Source: Microbacterium sp. oral taxon 186 str. F0373
GTDB lineage: Bacteria; Actinomycetota; Actinomycetes; Actinomycetales; Microbacteriaceae
NCBI RefSeq assembly: GCF_000411455.1
Contig: NZ_KE150457.1
Location: 626,272 to 690,271 of the forward strand
Length of the DNA stretch: 64,000 bases
Direction: 5' to 3'
The notes below the pieces were generated by a model. That model did not search any database. It worked only from the letters and a program-made list of their open reading frames with translations, and was not told the DNA's origin. The position numbers were made by a program, and so were the translations under genes. Shown in pieces: positions 35,875-43,311 of this stretch. Each line of letters opens with the position of its first letter. The first letter of the stretch is position 1.

Positions 35875-36294
35875 TCACGGGATCTCGACGAGTGCGATGA
35901 GACGATCGAGATCCTCCGGGACCGAGACCGAGAACCCCTTGAAGGCCGTCCGCGCCCACACCCGCGCGAGGGGACCGGTCATCCACACGCGGACGGTGAG
36001 CGTGGACCCATTGGGCGCGGACTCGACCGTGTGTCGGAACGTGAGGCGCGCCCCCGGCACGCTGCTGACGTCGGTGTACACGCGGTCCTGCTCGCACTCG
36101 GAGATCGTGAACCGAGTCTTCGGGCCGCCCACCGGCTTCAATACGCCCCGTGTGCCGGCGCGCACGGGGCCCTCCACACGCACCCACTCGGTGTCGGGCG
36201 ACCACTCCGGCCATGACGCGTGGTCGATCCATCGCGCGAAGTAGTCTGCGGGCGCGGCGGAGGAGGTGCGGACGGCGGCAGCGAGTTCGATCAT
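35875..36294 (-). CDS. SRPBCC (START-like) family protein
   Basis: Small ligand-binding-fold protein of 139 aa. It shows the polyketide-cyclase/dehydrase pattern: ADYFARWIDHASWPEWSPDT at the N-terminus, then TRGVLKPVGGPKTRFTISEC and the C-terminal helix FSVSVPEDLDRLIALVEI. The ligand is unknown. ATG at 36292-36294 sits right beside the palindrome, suggesting regulation by the MarR protein downstream. Confidence 0.85.
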   Translation of the reverse strand: MIELAAAVRTSSAAPADYFARWIDHASWPEWSPDTEWVRVEGPVRAGTRGVLKPVGGPKTRFTISECEQDRVYTDVSSVPGARLTFRHTVESAPNGSTLTVRVWMTGPLARVWARTAFKGFSVSVPEDLDRLIALVEIP

Positions 36295-36299
36295 GGATT

Positions 36300-36317
36300 T
36301 AGTATGCGCGCTTACTA
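36300..36317. promoter_or_regulatory. MarR-type palindromic operator
   Basis: TAGTATGCGCGCTTACTA is an 18-bp near-perfect palindrome just upstream of the SRPBCC start; the reverse strand also offers a TACTAA -10-like hexamer. The size and place suit a MarR dimer. Confidence 0.6.
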
Positions 36318-36396
36318 TGAAGATGTCAAGTGCCGTGACATTCGGGTCTGCCCGGTGCTCGTGATCAACGAGCACCGGCACCGATATGGTCACCTC

Positions 36397-36762
36397 ATGT
36401 CGATCCCCGCTGACAGACCCCTCGCCACGGCACCTTCGTCGACACCCGATGCCTACCGAACGTTCGGAATCGTCGGATTCGTACTGTCGTTCTTCGTCAT
36501 CCTCAATCTCGCCGGACTCGCGATCAGCATCATCGCGCTGGTCGGCTCTCGTCGGCAGGGGCACCGCAACGGACTCGCGCTCGCGGGCGTCGTCATCGCA
36601 GGCGCCGGCGTCGCCGTGACATTGGTGATCGTGTTCGTGCTCGGCGCCACCGTGGTGGATGCCGGGCAGACCTGTGCTCGCCTCGGAGAAGGCGTGCACA
36701 CCGCGGGACCCGCGACCTACACCTGCGGCCCCGGCTCCTTCTACGTCCGCTATGGCGGTTGA
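36397..36762 (+). CDS. DUF4190 domain membrane protein
   Basis: Protein of 121 aa: a polar N-terminus (residues 1-25), then two membrane spans forming the DUF4190 unit (FGIVGFVLSFFVILNLAGLA, QGHRNGLALAGVVIAGAGVA) and a short outside tail with two Cys (GQTCARLGEG and TYTCGPG) that could form a disulfide. The function is unknown. ATG at 36397. It is the last chromosomal gene before the tRNA scar. Confidence 0.85.
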   Translation: MSIPADRPLATAPSSTPDAYRTFGIVGFVLSFFVILNLAGLAISIIALVGSRRQGHRNGLALAGVVIAGAGVAVTLVIVFVLGATVVDAGQTCARLGEGVHTAGPATYTCGPGSFYVRYGG

Positions 36763-36784
36763 CCGACAGCGAAAGCACCGATGA

Positions 36785-36830
36785 CGAAGGCCCCGACATC
36801 CGCGCGATTTCGCGGGAGTCGGGGCCTTCG
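36785..36830. terminator. Long-stem terminator of the former tRNA-Ser gene
   Basis: Stem CGAAGGCCCCGAC (36785-36797) with GTCGGGGCCTTCG (36818-36830), extended inside by CCGCG/CGCGG. It lies between the DUF4190 gene and the 3' end of the tRNA fragment, so it can stop transcription from both sides. Confidence 0.8.
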
Positions 36831-36833
36831 TGA

Positions 36834-36860
36834 TGGCGGTGACGGTGGGATTTGAACCCA
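36834..36860 (-). tRNA. 3' fragment of a tRNA-Ser gene (pseudo-tRNA, probable attachment site)
   Basis: On the minus strand the sequence reads TGGGTTCAAATCCCACC, a T-arm, followed by CGTCACC, the 3' acceptor strand typical of tRNA-Ser, then G and an encoded CCA. Upstream (higher coordinates) the expected fifth T-stem base, variable arm and anticodon arm are missing, so only about 27 nt of the gene remain. Integrases of islands and phages commonly recombine exactly this part of a tRNA gene. Confidence 0.75.
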
Positions 36861-37204
36861 TGTATCGCGAGCGCAGTCGCCATCACTTCAATGCCGTGAC
36901 CGCATAATCCCGCGGTTCGACCTCGTTCCCGGTTCCACTCGCCTCCCTTCATCTGCGTTCGTCTTTACCCACGCGTCTACCCGCTTGAGATACCTCTACG
37001 AGACCCCGCGCTAAGTCTCATGTTGACCCATCGCCTCCGATGGCACCTTCCCGCGGATACTGATAGCTCGTACACGATCCGTATCCGGGCGATGCGCAGT
37101 CAGGGGGCGTTGCGGGCGTGGCGGAATCGTGCGGGCGAGGCGAGGCGAGGCGCCGTTCATTCGCGCAGCAACGACGATCGGCGTGACGTCTCCCGCGCCG
37201 CCAC
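36861..37204. other. Unassigned island edge sequence
   Basis: About 340 bases between the tRNA scar and the cueP terminator. I see no gene with a plausible start and codon pattern. The tRNA homology stops abruptly at 36861, so this is the first island-specific DNA. No integrase gene is present here. Confidence 0.5.
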
Positions 37205-37256
37205 CACGTAGAGGACGACCCGGGAGGCGGGGTCGCTTCCTCGGGCCCTCTACGTG
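37205..37256 (-). terminator. Hairpin overlapping the cueP stop
   Basis: CACGTAGAGG (37205-37214) pairs with CCTCTACGTG (37247-37256), with a further GGGAGG/CTTCC inner stem. The right arm contains the cueP stop codon. It is probably the transcription end of the minus-strand cueP unit. Confidence 0.6.
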
Positions 37257-37819
37257 AGAGGCAGATCGGTGAGGCAGGTGGGGTCTTCCGCGCCAGTGGA
37301 GATGGGGGTGGTGATCGAGCCGTTCTCGTGCGTGATGGTGAGTGTGGCGTCGATGTCGCGGGGAAGCCACAGTCCGACGAAGCCGTTGCTGTTCGTCGTG
37401 CGTTCTTCGTCGAGCAGCACCTCGCCATCGTCGCCGACGACCGTGAGGTGGAGGGGCTCGTCGCCGAGCTCTCCGACGCAGGTGGTCAGACTGTGGAAGT
37501 AGCAGTCGTGCGTGGTGTTCCGGTACGGCGCGACGGAGAGGTAGAACTCGTCCTCGAGTGGGACGGAGGTCTCGGGCCCACCGTCGATGGTGAACAGCAC
37601 GGCGTTCGGGCGCACGGATGCGATCAGGTCGTCGCGTCGGTCGTCGACCGGTGTCGCTTCGAGTTCGTCGATGACCTGGTGGATGGTCTGGTCGGGGAAA
37701 CCGGCGGCGGCGAGTGGATCGGTGGTCGTACTGTCGGGGGTGGCGGCTGCGCAGCCGGTGACGAGGAGCAGGGTGGTCGCGAGGATCACGCCGAGGTTGG
37801 TTTTCGATGCGCGAGGCAT
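37250..37819 (-). CDS. cueP: CueP-family periplasmic copper-binding lipoprotein
   Basis: Extracytoplasmic copper-binding protein, 189 aa. A lipoprotein signal is present: MPRASKTNLGVILATTLLLV then TGC at about residue 19. The family core is complete: FPDQTIHQVIDELEATPVDD, then YRNTTHDCYFHSLTTCVGEL with the conserved Cys/His metal site, and NSNGFVGLWLPRDIDATLTI, ending EDPTCLTDLPLT. CueP binds copper in the periplasm of Salmonella; in actinobacteria it would be anchored outside the membrane. ATG at 37817-37819. It opens a copper-resistance module and may be co-transcribed with the 37905-38309 gene. Confidence 0.92.
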   Translation of the reverse strand: MPRASKTNLGVILATTLLLVTGCAAATPDSTTTDPLAAAGFPDQTIHQVIDELEATPVDDRRDDLIASVRPNAVLFTIDGGPETSVPLEDEFYLSVAPYRNTTHDCYFHSLTTCVGELGDEPLHLTVVGDDGEVLLDEERTTNSNGFVGLWLPRDIDATLTITHENGSITTPISTGAEDPTCLTDLPLT

Positions 37820-37904
37820 GGCAGGGTTCACTTTCGTCGAAGGTTGTGTGGGCGCCCGGACACGGGCGATGCGGTTGCCGGCGAACAGTCCCGGCGGGCC
37901 GCAC

Positions 37905-38309
37905 TCACGTTCGACTGACTGAAAGCTCCCAGAGCGTGAGGGAGCGCGGCGCAGCTGCTCCTTCGGCGGGCGACGGCTGTCGTGCGCCGGGAGACAGCGC
38001 GCGGAACCAGGCTCGCGTCGGCACCACGCCCGCATGCACGGTGGGTGGCTGCAACGTCATCCCGCAGTGCACGCCCATCGCGGCGTGCGGGCTGCCGCTT
38101 CCATCCGGGCACACCGCGCACCCCGCGCAGTCCGAGCGATCCGGGGAGTGGGTGCTCTCGCTCTGCGTCGACATCGCGGGCGCGGCATCCGCGGCCGTCG
38201 CGGGAGAGACATGCAGGGCGAGGAGAGCAACGAGGACCAGCCCGATGACCGCGCACATGCCGCGCCACCGCGCGTAGCGGCGAGAGCTGGCGATCGCGGA
38301 CGAGGTCAT
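37905..38309 (-). CDS. Small Cys-containing membrane/secreted protein, DUF6153-like
   Basis: Protein of 134 aa with one hydrophobic segment or signal peptide (WRGMCAVIGLVLVALLALHV). The rest has two metal-type motifs, DCAGCAVCPDG and HCGMTL, and the C-terminus LTLWELSVSRT. The divergent neighbour at 38431 ends LLDLSISRT and has a CADCAP motif, so the two look like diverged paralogues. The function is unknown; its place between cueP and a copper operator suggests copper binding or sensing at the membrane. ATG at 38307-38309. Confidence 0.7.
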   Translation of the reverse strand: MTSSAIASSRRYARWRGMCAVIGLVLVALLALHVSPATAADAAPAMSTQSESTHSPDRSDCAGCAVCPDGSGSPHAAMGVHCGMTLQPPTVHAGVVPTRAWFRALSPGARQPSPAEGAAAPRSLTLWELSVSRT

Positions 38310-38394
38310 GACTCCCTCAGGATGTCACGACGATCGCGTGCCCCCGCCCAGCCTTCTGACAGGAAAAATCAGCTGGCGGCGGGGTGGGGGTGAA

Positions 38395-38409
38395 TACCCC
38401 GGTGGGGTA
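38395..38409. promoter_or_regulatory. RicR/CsoR-type copper operator
   Basis: TACCCCGGTGGGGTA matches TACCC-N5-GGGTA, the site bound by the copper-sensing repressor RicR of mycobacteria and related CsoR proteins. It lies between two divergent genes (38309 minus, 38431 plus), 22 bp before the plus-strand start, so it can control both. Confidence 0.75.
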
Positions 38410-38430
38410 CTCTGCGAACCAAGGAGATCT

Positions 38431-38862
38431 GTGGCCCTGGACACGACGCGAACTCGTCTGCATCCGCCGATGCTGTGGCGGTGGATGCTGTCGGTGTTGC
38501 TCGCGGCGCTGGTGATGGTGGGGCTGCTGGGCATGCACACGCTCATGACCGGGCACCCCGAAGCGCCGATGACGGCCGTTTCGAGCATCGGCGCCGAACA
38601 CGGCCACGGCCCCTCGTCGGACACCGGTGTCGTCGCCGAGACCGCCTGTGCGGACTGCGCGCCCGGTGCGGCGCATGACGCGTTGATGGCGGCGTGCGTG
38701 CTCGGTCTGCTGGCGGTGGTGCCGTGGGCGGCGCGCTCCGGCCCCGGGGTCATCCGCGGCCGAAGCCGCGGGCCGAGCCCGCTGGCGCGTGTGGTCGGGG
38801 TGCTGTTGTCGGTGCTGCCCCGTCCGCCGTCGCTGCTGGACCTGTCCATCAGTCGAACGTGA
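38431..38862 (+). CDS. DUF6153 family small membrane protein
   Basis: Protein of 143 aa. The start is GTG at 38431 because AAGGAG lies at 38421-38426. Topology: short N-terminus, span one (MLSVLLAALVMVGLLGMHTL), an outside loop with GAEHGHGPSSD and ETACADCAPGAAHDA, span two (ACVLGLLAVVPWAA), then an Arg-rich tail ending PPSLLDLSISRT. The His and CxxC residues outside the membrane suggest metal binding. It is preceded directly by a copper operator and followed by the DUF305 gene. Function unproven. Confidence 0.75.
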   Translation: MALDTTRTRLHPPMLWRWMLSVLLAALVMVGLLGMHTLMTGHPEAPMTAVSSIGAEHGHGPSSDTGVVAETACADCAPGAAHDALMAACVLGLLAVVPWAARSGPGVIRGRSRGPSPLARVVGVLLSVLPRPPSLLDLSISRT

Positions 38863-38943
38863 ACCGACTGTCCCGGCCCTCGTGGCCGGGGCTGAGTCAT
38901 GCCCGCACGCGGGCGAAGTTCACCGATCGATGGAGAAGGACCA

Positions 38944-39549
38944 ATGGTTGTGAAGAAGTTCCGATGGACGGTATTGACCGTCGTGCCGCTCGCGGTGGCG
39001 GTGTCGCTGGCAGGGTGCGCCTATGTCGGCGGCGGATCGACGCCGGGGATGGGCCAGGGCGGGATGATGTCGCCCACGTCGCCGTCTGCCCAGGTCAACG
39101 CGGCGGACGAGATGTTCGTGATCATGATGATCCCCCACCACGAGCAGGCGGTGGAGATGAGCGACACGATCCTCGGCAAGGACGGCATCGACGATCAGGT
39201 GCAGGCCCTGGCGCAGCAGATCAAGGACGCGCAGGCCCCCGAGATCGAGCTCATGCAGTCCTGGCTCACCAATTGGGGAATGAGCTCCAGCGGCGACATG
39301 AGCGGGATGGGGCACGGTGACGGGATGATGTCCGATGGCGACATGGCGGCGCTGGAAGCCGCCGACGGCGCGGAGGCGGCGCGGTTGTTCCTGGAGCAGA
39401 TGATCGTGCACCACGAGGGCGCGATCGAGATGGCGCAGACCGAACTCGACCAGGGAGCAAACGAGGAGGTGATCGCGCTCGCACAAGCGATCCTGGACAC
39501 GCAGACTACCGAGATCGCCACGATGGAGAACCTGCTCACCCAGAACTGA
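38944..39549 (+). CDS. DUF305 lipoprotein (copper-associated, ferritin-like)
   Basis: Extracytoplasmic four-helix protein of 201 aa. Lipoprotein signal MVVKKFRWTVLTVVPLAVAV with lipobox LAGC (Cys near residue 25). It has two DUF305 repeats, each with a His pair: MFVIMMIPHHEQAVEM and LEQMIVHHEGAIEMAQTEL. A Met-rich linker (GMSSSGDMSGMGHGDGMMSD) lies between, typical of Cu(I) binding. ATG at 38944 follows GGAGAAGGA. DUF305 genes very often accompany copper-exporting ATPases, as here. Confidence 0.92.
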   Translation: MVVKKFRWTVLTVVPLAVAVSLAGCAYVGGGSTPGMGQGGMMSPTSPSAQVNAADEMFVIMMIPHHEQAVEMSDTILGKDGIDDQVQALAQQIKDAQAPEIELMQSWLTNWGMSSSGDMSGMGHGDGMMSDGDMAALEAADGAEAARLFLEQMIVHHEGAIEMAQTELDQGANEEVIALAQAILDTQTTEIATMENLLTQN

Positions 39550-39555
39550 GGAATC

Positions 39556-39598
39556 ATTCCGAGGGTCTCGCCCTGTCGAACGCGAGACCCCTCGGAAT
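39556..39598 (+). terminator. Hairpin after the DUF305 gene
   Basis: ATTCCGAGGGTCTCG (39556-39570) pairs with CGAGACCCCTCGGAAT (39583-39598), with one bulged C. It starts 7 bp after the DUF305 stop and abuts the next copper operator. Confidence 0.7.
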
Positions 39599-39612
39599 AC
39601 CCGAGGGGGGTA
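39598..39612. promoter_or_regulatory. Second RicR/CsoR-type copper operator
   Basis: TACCCGAGGGGGGTA again fits TACCC-N5-GGGTA. It lies 93 bp upstream of the CopB-type ATPase start, after the DUF305 terminator, so the ATPase has its own copper-controlled promoter. Confidence 0.75.
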
Positions 39613-39705
39613 TCCCGGTTGATGGATGACATGTCGGCAATCCGAGGAAGGGCACCCCGCCTGACGCCGGAATCATCCGACCACAGACCAGCGAGGAGGC
39701 TCGTC

Positions 39706-41856
39706 ATGACCGATCCGCACGCACACCACCACGACCCATCACGGGGAACACGCGAGGCGCCGGTCGGCTCTCACGTCGCTGAGCACGGTGGCCACCACGT
39801 GAACGGCATGGACCACCCGGCCGGGCACGACCCTCACGGCGAGCATGATCACCCCGGTGGGCATGCCGGGCACGGGGCCGATCATGTGGCACGGTTCCGG
39901 CAGTTGTTCTGGATCAACCTGATCCTCGCGGTGCCGGTGGTCGCGTTCTCGAGCACGTTCGCCATGCTCTTCGGGTACTCGCTGCCCGACGCCCCCGGCA
40001 TCAACCTGATCGCTCCGCTGGTCGGTACGGTCATGTATTTCTGGGGCGGCTGGCCGTTCCTGTCCGGCGCGGTCAGCGAACTGCGGGCACGCACGCCCGG
40101 GATGATGCTGCTCGTCGGCGCGGCGATCACCGTCGCGTTTCTCGCATCCTGGGGCGCCAGTCTGGGCCTGCTGCACCATGAACTCGAGTTCTGGTGGGAG
40201 CTCGCGCTGCTGATCGTGATCATGCTCCTCGGCCACTGGATCGAGATGCGCTCCCTCGCCCAGACCACATCAGCCCTGGATTCACTCGCCGCGCTTCTGC
40301 CTGACGAGGCCGAGCGCGTCGACGGCGACCAGATCGTGACGGTTTCCCCCGCAGACCTCCGTGTCGGCGATGTGGTCGTGGTCCGTCCCGGCGGCAGCGT
40401 CCCCGCCGACGGCCGGATCGTCGACGGGCGGGCGGACATGGACGAGTCCATGGTCACCGGCGAATCACGCCCCGTCTCCCGCAGCACCGGCGACACCGTC
40501 ACCGCGGGGACCGTCGCGACCGACTCCGGCCTGCGCGTCCAGGTCACCGCGACCGGAGACCAGACCACCCTCGCCGGCATCCAACGACTCGTCACCGACG
40601 CGCAGAACTCCACCTCCCGCGCCCAGCGCATCGCCGACCGCGCCGCCGGCTGGCTGTTCTGGTTCGCCCTCGGCGCCGCCGCGGTCACCGCCGTCGTCTG
40701 GACCCTCGTGGGCAGCCCGGACGACGCCGTCATCCGCACCATCACCGTCCTCGTCATCGCCTGCCCGCACGCGCTCGGACTGGCGATCCCGCTCGTGGTG
40801 TCCATCGCGACCGAACGCGCCGCCCGCGGCGGGGTGCTGATCAAAGACCGTCTCGCGCTCGAACAGATGCGCACCATCGACGCCGTCCTGTTCGACAAGA
40901 CCGGAACCCTCACCAAGGGTGAACCCGTCGTCACCGCCATCGCCCCCACCGGCGGTCACGACGCCGACACGGTGCTCGCGATCGCCGCCGCGGCCGAAGC
41001 CGACAGCGAGCACCCACTCGCCAAAGCCATCGTCCGTGCCGCGCAACACCGTGGCCTCCAGATCGAGAACGTCACCGGATTCACCTCCTCCCCGGCGGTC
41101 GGCGTGACCGCCACCCTGGACGGTCACGAGATCCGTGTCGGCGGTCCCCGCCTGCTCGAAGAGCTCGGCGCATCGGAAGTCGATGAAGCGGCAACCTGGC
41201 GCGCAGACGGCGCAATCATCCTGCACGTCGTCCAAGACGGCGCCGTGATCGGCGGACTCGAACTCGCCGACGAAATCCGTCCGGAATCCCGCGAGGCCGT
41301 CGACGCGCTCCACAAGCTCGGCGTCGAGGTCGTAATGATCACGGGCGACGCCGAGGCCGTTGCTCACGCGGTCAGCACCGAACTGGGCATCGACCGCGTC
41401 TTCGCCGGGGTGCGCCCGGAAGACAAGGCCGCCAAGATCGGTGCGCTCCAGGCCGAGGGGAAGAAAGTCGCCATGATCGGCGACGGCGTCAACGACGCCC
41501 CCGCCCTCGCAACCGCCGACGTCGGCATCGCGATCGGTGCCGGCACGGACGTCGCGATCGCCTCAGCCGGCGTGATCCTCGCCAGCTCCGACCCGCGCTC
41601 CGTGCTGTCCGTGATCGAACTGTCCCGCGCCAGCTACCGCAAGATGAAGCAGAACCTCTGGTGGGCCGCAGGCTACAACCTGATCTCTGTACCGCTCGCC
41701 GCCGGCATCCTCGCCCCCATCGGATTCGTGCTGCCGATGGCAGTCGGCGCGATCCTTATGTCCCTGTCCACCCTCGTCGTCGCCCTCAACGCCCAACTCC
41801 TGCGCCGGCTGGACCTCGACCCCGGGGTAAGCACGCGCGCGATCCTAACGAGATAG
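39706..41856 (+). CDS. copB: CopB-type copper-transporting P-type ATPase
   Basis: P1B ATPase of 716 aa that exports copper (or silver) across the membrane. In place of an HMA domain it has a His-rich N-terminus with 16 His in about the first 60 residues (HAHHHDPS, EHGGHHVNGMDH, HGEHDHPGGHAGHGADH). The membrane-6 motif is CPH (VIACPHALGLA, Cys about residue 353), the P1B-3 type. Also MDESMVTGESRPVS, the phosphorylated Asp397 in LFDKTGTLTKGEP, the SEHPLAK motif and MIGDGVNDAPALATADVGIA. ATG at 39706 follows GAGGAGG. P1B-3 members tend to prefer Cu(II) or act with oxidised copper. Confidence 0.95.
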   Translation: MTDPHAHHHDPSRGTREAPVGSHVAEHGGHHVNGMDHPAGHDPHGEHDHPGGHAGHGADHVARFRQLFWINLILAVPVVAFSSTFAMLFGYSLPDAPGINLIAPLVGTVMYFWGGWPFLSGAVSELRARTPGMMLLVGAAITVAFLASWGASLGLLHHELEFWWELALLIVIMLLGHWIEMRSLAQTTSALDSLAALLPDEAERVDGDQIVTVSPADLRVGDVVVVRPGGSVPADGRIVDGRADMDESMVTGESRPVSRSTGDTVTAGTVATDSGLRVQVTATGDQTTLAGIQRLVTDAQNSTSRAQRIADRAAGWLFWFALGAAAVTAVVWTLVGSPDDAVIRTITVLVIACPHALGLAIPLVVSIATERAARGGVLIKDRLALEQMRTIDAVLFDKTGTLTKGEPVVTAIAPTGGHDADTVLAIAAAAEADSEHPLAKAIVRAAQHRGLQIENVTGFTSSPAVGVTATLDGHEIRVGGPRLLEELGASEVDEAATWRADGAIILHVVQDGAVIGGLELADEIRPESREAVDALHKLGVEVVMITGDAEAVAHAVSTELGIDRVFAGVRPEDKAAKIGALQAEGKKVAMIGDGVNDAPALATADVGIAIGAGTDVAIASAGVILASSDPRSVLSVIELSRASYRKMKQNLWWAAGYNLISVPLAAGILAPIGFVLPMAVGAILMSLSTLVVALNAQLLRRLDLDPGVSTRAILTR

Positions 41857-41908
41857 CTCAGAACCGCACCCGGTACGCGGGATCCTCATACGGGCACTAC
41901 ACGTAAGA

Positions 41909-41933
41909 GGGGCCTCGCGTGCGGCGAGGCCCC
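41909..41933 (+). terminator. Terminator of the copper ATPase gene
   Basis: GGGGCCTCGC (41909-41918) pairs with GCGAGGCCCC (41924-41933) over a 5-nt loop, 52 bp after the copB stop. Confidence 0.8.
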
Positions 41934-42419
41934 CGTGCTTGTCCCAGGTGGTAGTCGATGCCAGAGGGTGGGCGATCAGCAGCCACCTATCCCGCTCCAT
42001 CGCACCTTGATGCCGACCGAGATGTCCTTGGCGGGGCGCATCGACTCCTTCCAGCGCAGCGATGGCTCGGTGTGTGTCGACGCTGACGGCAGAGATGTCC
42101 TGCGCCACGTCGCGGACAGTCGACTCCCAGTTGCGGCAACCGCCGCTGGTGCCAGCAGCGGGCGGCTTCTTGCGAAGACTCGCTCAGCGCCTCTTTCGTT
42201 GCTTTCGCTTGCGTCGACGTGACGCATTCGCTCCGGAGCCCTTCCTGCCCCCAGAAACGGCAGGAGCTGCCCCCGATCCTGCGGACACAACGTGCACTGG
42301 CTCGATGGGTGACTGCAACTGCATATCTTACTGGTAGTGCGCGTTATCCAGTGAGGTGTTATTGGGTCGAGGACCGAGCCGAATTCGGACACCTGGCAGG
42401 TGGGTTGACAGTGGCGATC
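41934..42419. other. Gap with no recognised gene
   Basis: About 490 bases between the copB terminator and the IS3 end. Several short open frames exist on both strands, none with a clear ribosome site. One (42062-42337, plus) ends in a Cys-rich tail, TTCTGSMGDCNCISYW, but I cannot link it to a family. It may be remnant DNA. Confidence 0.4.
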
Positions 42420-42724
42420 TGAATCGGCCTGACTTTCGTTCCGTTCTTCAAGCAAGGATGGAACTCGATGAACAGGAAGTACTCGCCGGAGATGCGTGAG
42501 CGGGCGTTGCGGATGCTCGCGGAGACGCGGCCGTCGCACCCGACGATGATGAGCGCGGTCCGTCACGTGGCCGGTCTGCTCGGGATGAGCCCCGAGACGC
42601 TGCGGCTCTGGCAGTGTCGCTACGAGGTCGACGCCGGCGTGAAGCCCGGGCTCACGACCGATGCGGCGGCGGAGATCAAGCGGCTGCAGAAGGAGAACGC
42701 CGAGCTGCGGAAGGCGAACGAGAT
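42420..42724 (+). mobile_element. IS3-family element, left-end fragment
   Basis: It begins with the terminal TGAATCGGCCTGACTTTCG and contains the orfA start. The first 115 bp (42420-42534) recur inverted at 56163-56277 with one mismatch. It ends where IS30 begins; neither the rest of orfA nor orfB is seen on the far side of IS30. Confidence 0.85.
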
Positions 42725-42727
42725 GGC
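42468..42727 (+). pseudogene. IS3-family transposase OrfA, truncated
   Basis: About 86 codons of an IS3 OrfA: MNRKYSPEMRERALRMLAET, the HTH AVRHVAGLLGMSPETLRLWQ and the leucine-zipper start AAAEIKRLQKENAELRKANE. The frame runs into IS30 sequence after codon 86, losing the rest of the zipper. It cannot make a working transposase. Confidence 0.88.
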
Positions 42728-42793
42728 GGATTCAACCGGTCAACGCAACGGGTGCTGTGAGATGAAGCAGGCGCTGATCTCGGGAGGCATTCG

Positions 42794-43311
42794 TTGCAGG
42801 GCAAACATGGTCATCTCAGTCGCGAGCAGAAGCAGCTCGCGCTCCGTCTCCACTCGAAGGGGTGGCGGCTCATCGATATCGCCCGCGAGATCGGCTGCAC
42901 GGCGCCGATGGTCGGCCGCATGGCGAGGGAGGGCCGTCACCTCGACGGGAAGCCGTTCGGCTGGGAGCCGCGCGAGGGGCATCTGACGGTCTTCGACCGT
43001 GAGGAGATCCTGGTCGGCCTCGCCCGCGGTGACACGCTTACTGCGATCGCGCGTGCCCTGGGACGCGCGGTGTCGACGGTCAGCCGCGAGGTCAAGCGCG
43101 GCGGCGGACGGGAGGAGTACTCGGCGTGGCGGGCGCACGAGGACGCACGAGAGCAGGCCCGCCGACCGAAGCCGTTCAAGCTCGACAGTGGACGGCTGCT
43201 CGAGGTCGTCACGACGCAGCTGGAGCAACTGTGGTCGCCGCAGGAAATCGCCGCGCGCTTATGTTTGGAGCATCCCGACAACCCGGAGATGCACGTGAGT
43301 CACGAGACGAT
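42794..43311 (+). pseudogene. IS30 transposase, 5' part (split by IS256 insertion)
   Basis: First 172 codons of an IS30 transposase from a TTG at 42794 with GGGAGG upstream: MQGKHGHLSREQKQLALRLH, HTH IDIAREIGCTAPMVGRMA, then EREE-like FDREEILVGLARGDTLTAIA and VSTVSREVKRGGGREEYSA. It is cut at codon HVSHETI by the IS256 element. Joined to 44744-45383 after removing one GAGACGAT, the frame reads HETIYQSLFVQG without a break, 385 aa in all. Confidence 0.9.
43304..43311. repeat. Target-site duplication of the IS256 element, left copy
   Basis: GAGACGAT; identical to 44736-44743. Eight base pairs is the usual IS256-family duplication. Confidence 0.92.

Noticed and set aside
36834..36945. Complete tRNA gene
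   Set aside because: Only the T-arm, 3' acceptor strand and CCA are present; no anticodon arm or 5' acceptor follows at the right distance.
42468..42986. Single 172-aa protein starting with IS3 OrfA
   Set aside because: The second half is out-of-frame IS30 sequence; the inverted repeat at 42725 marks the join.
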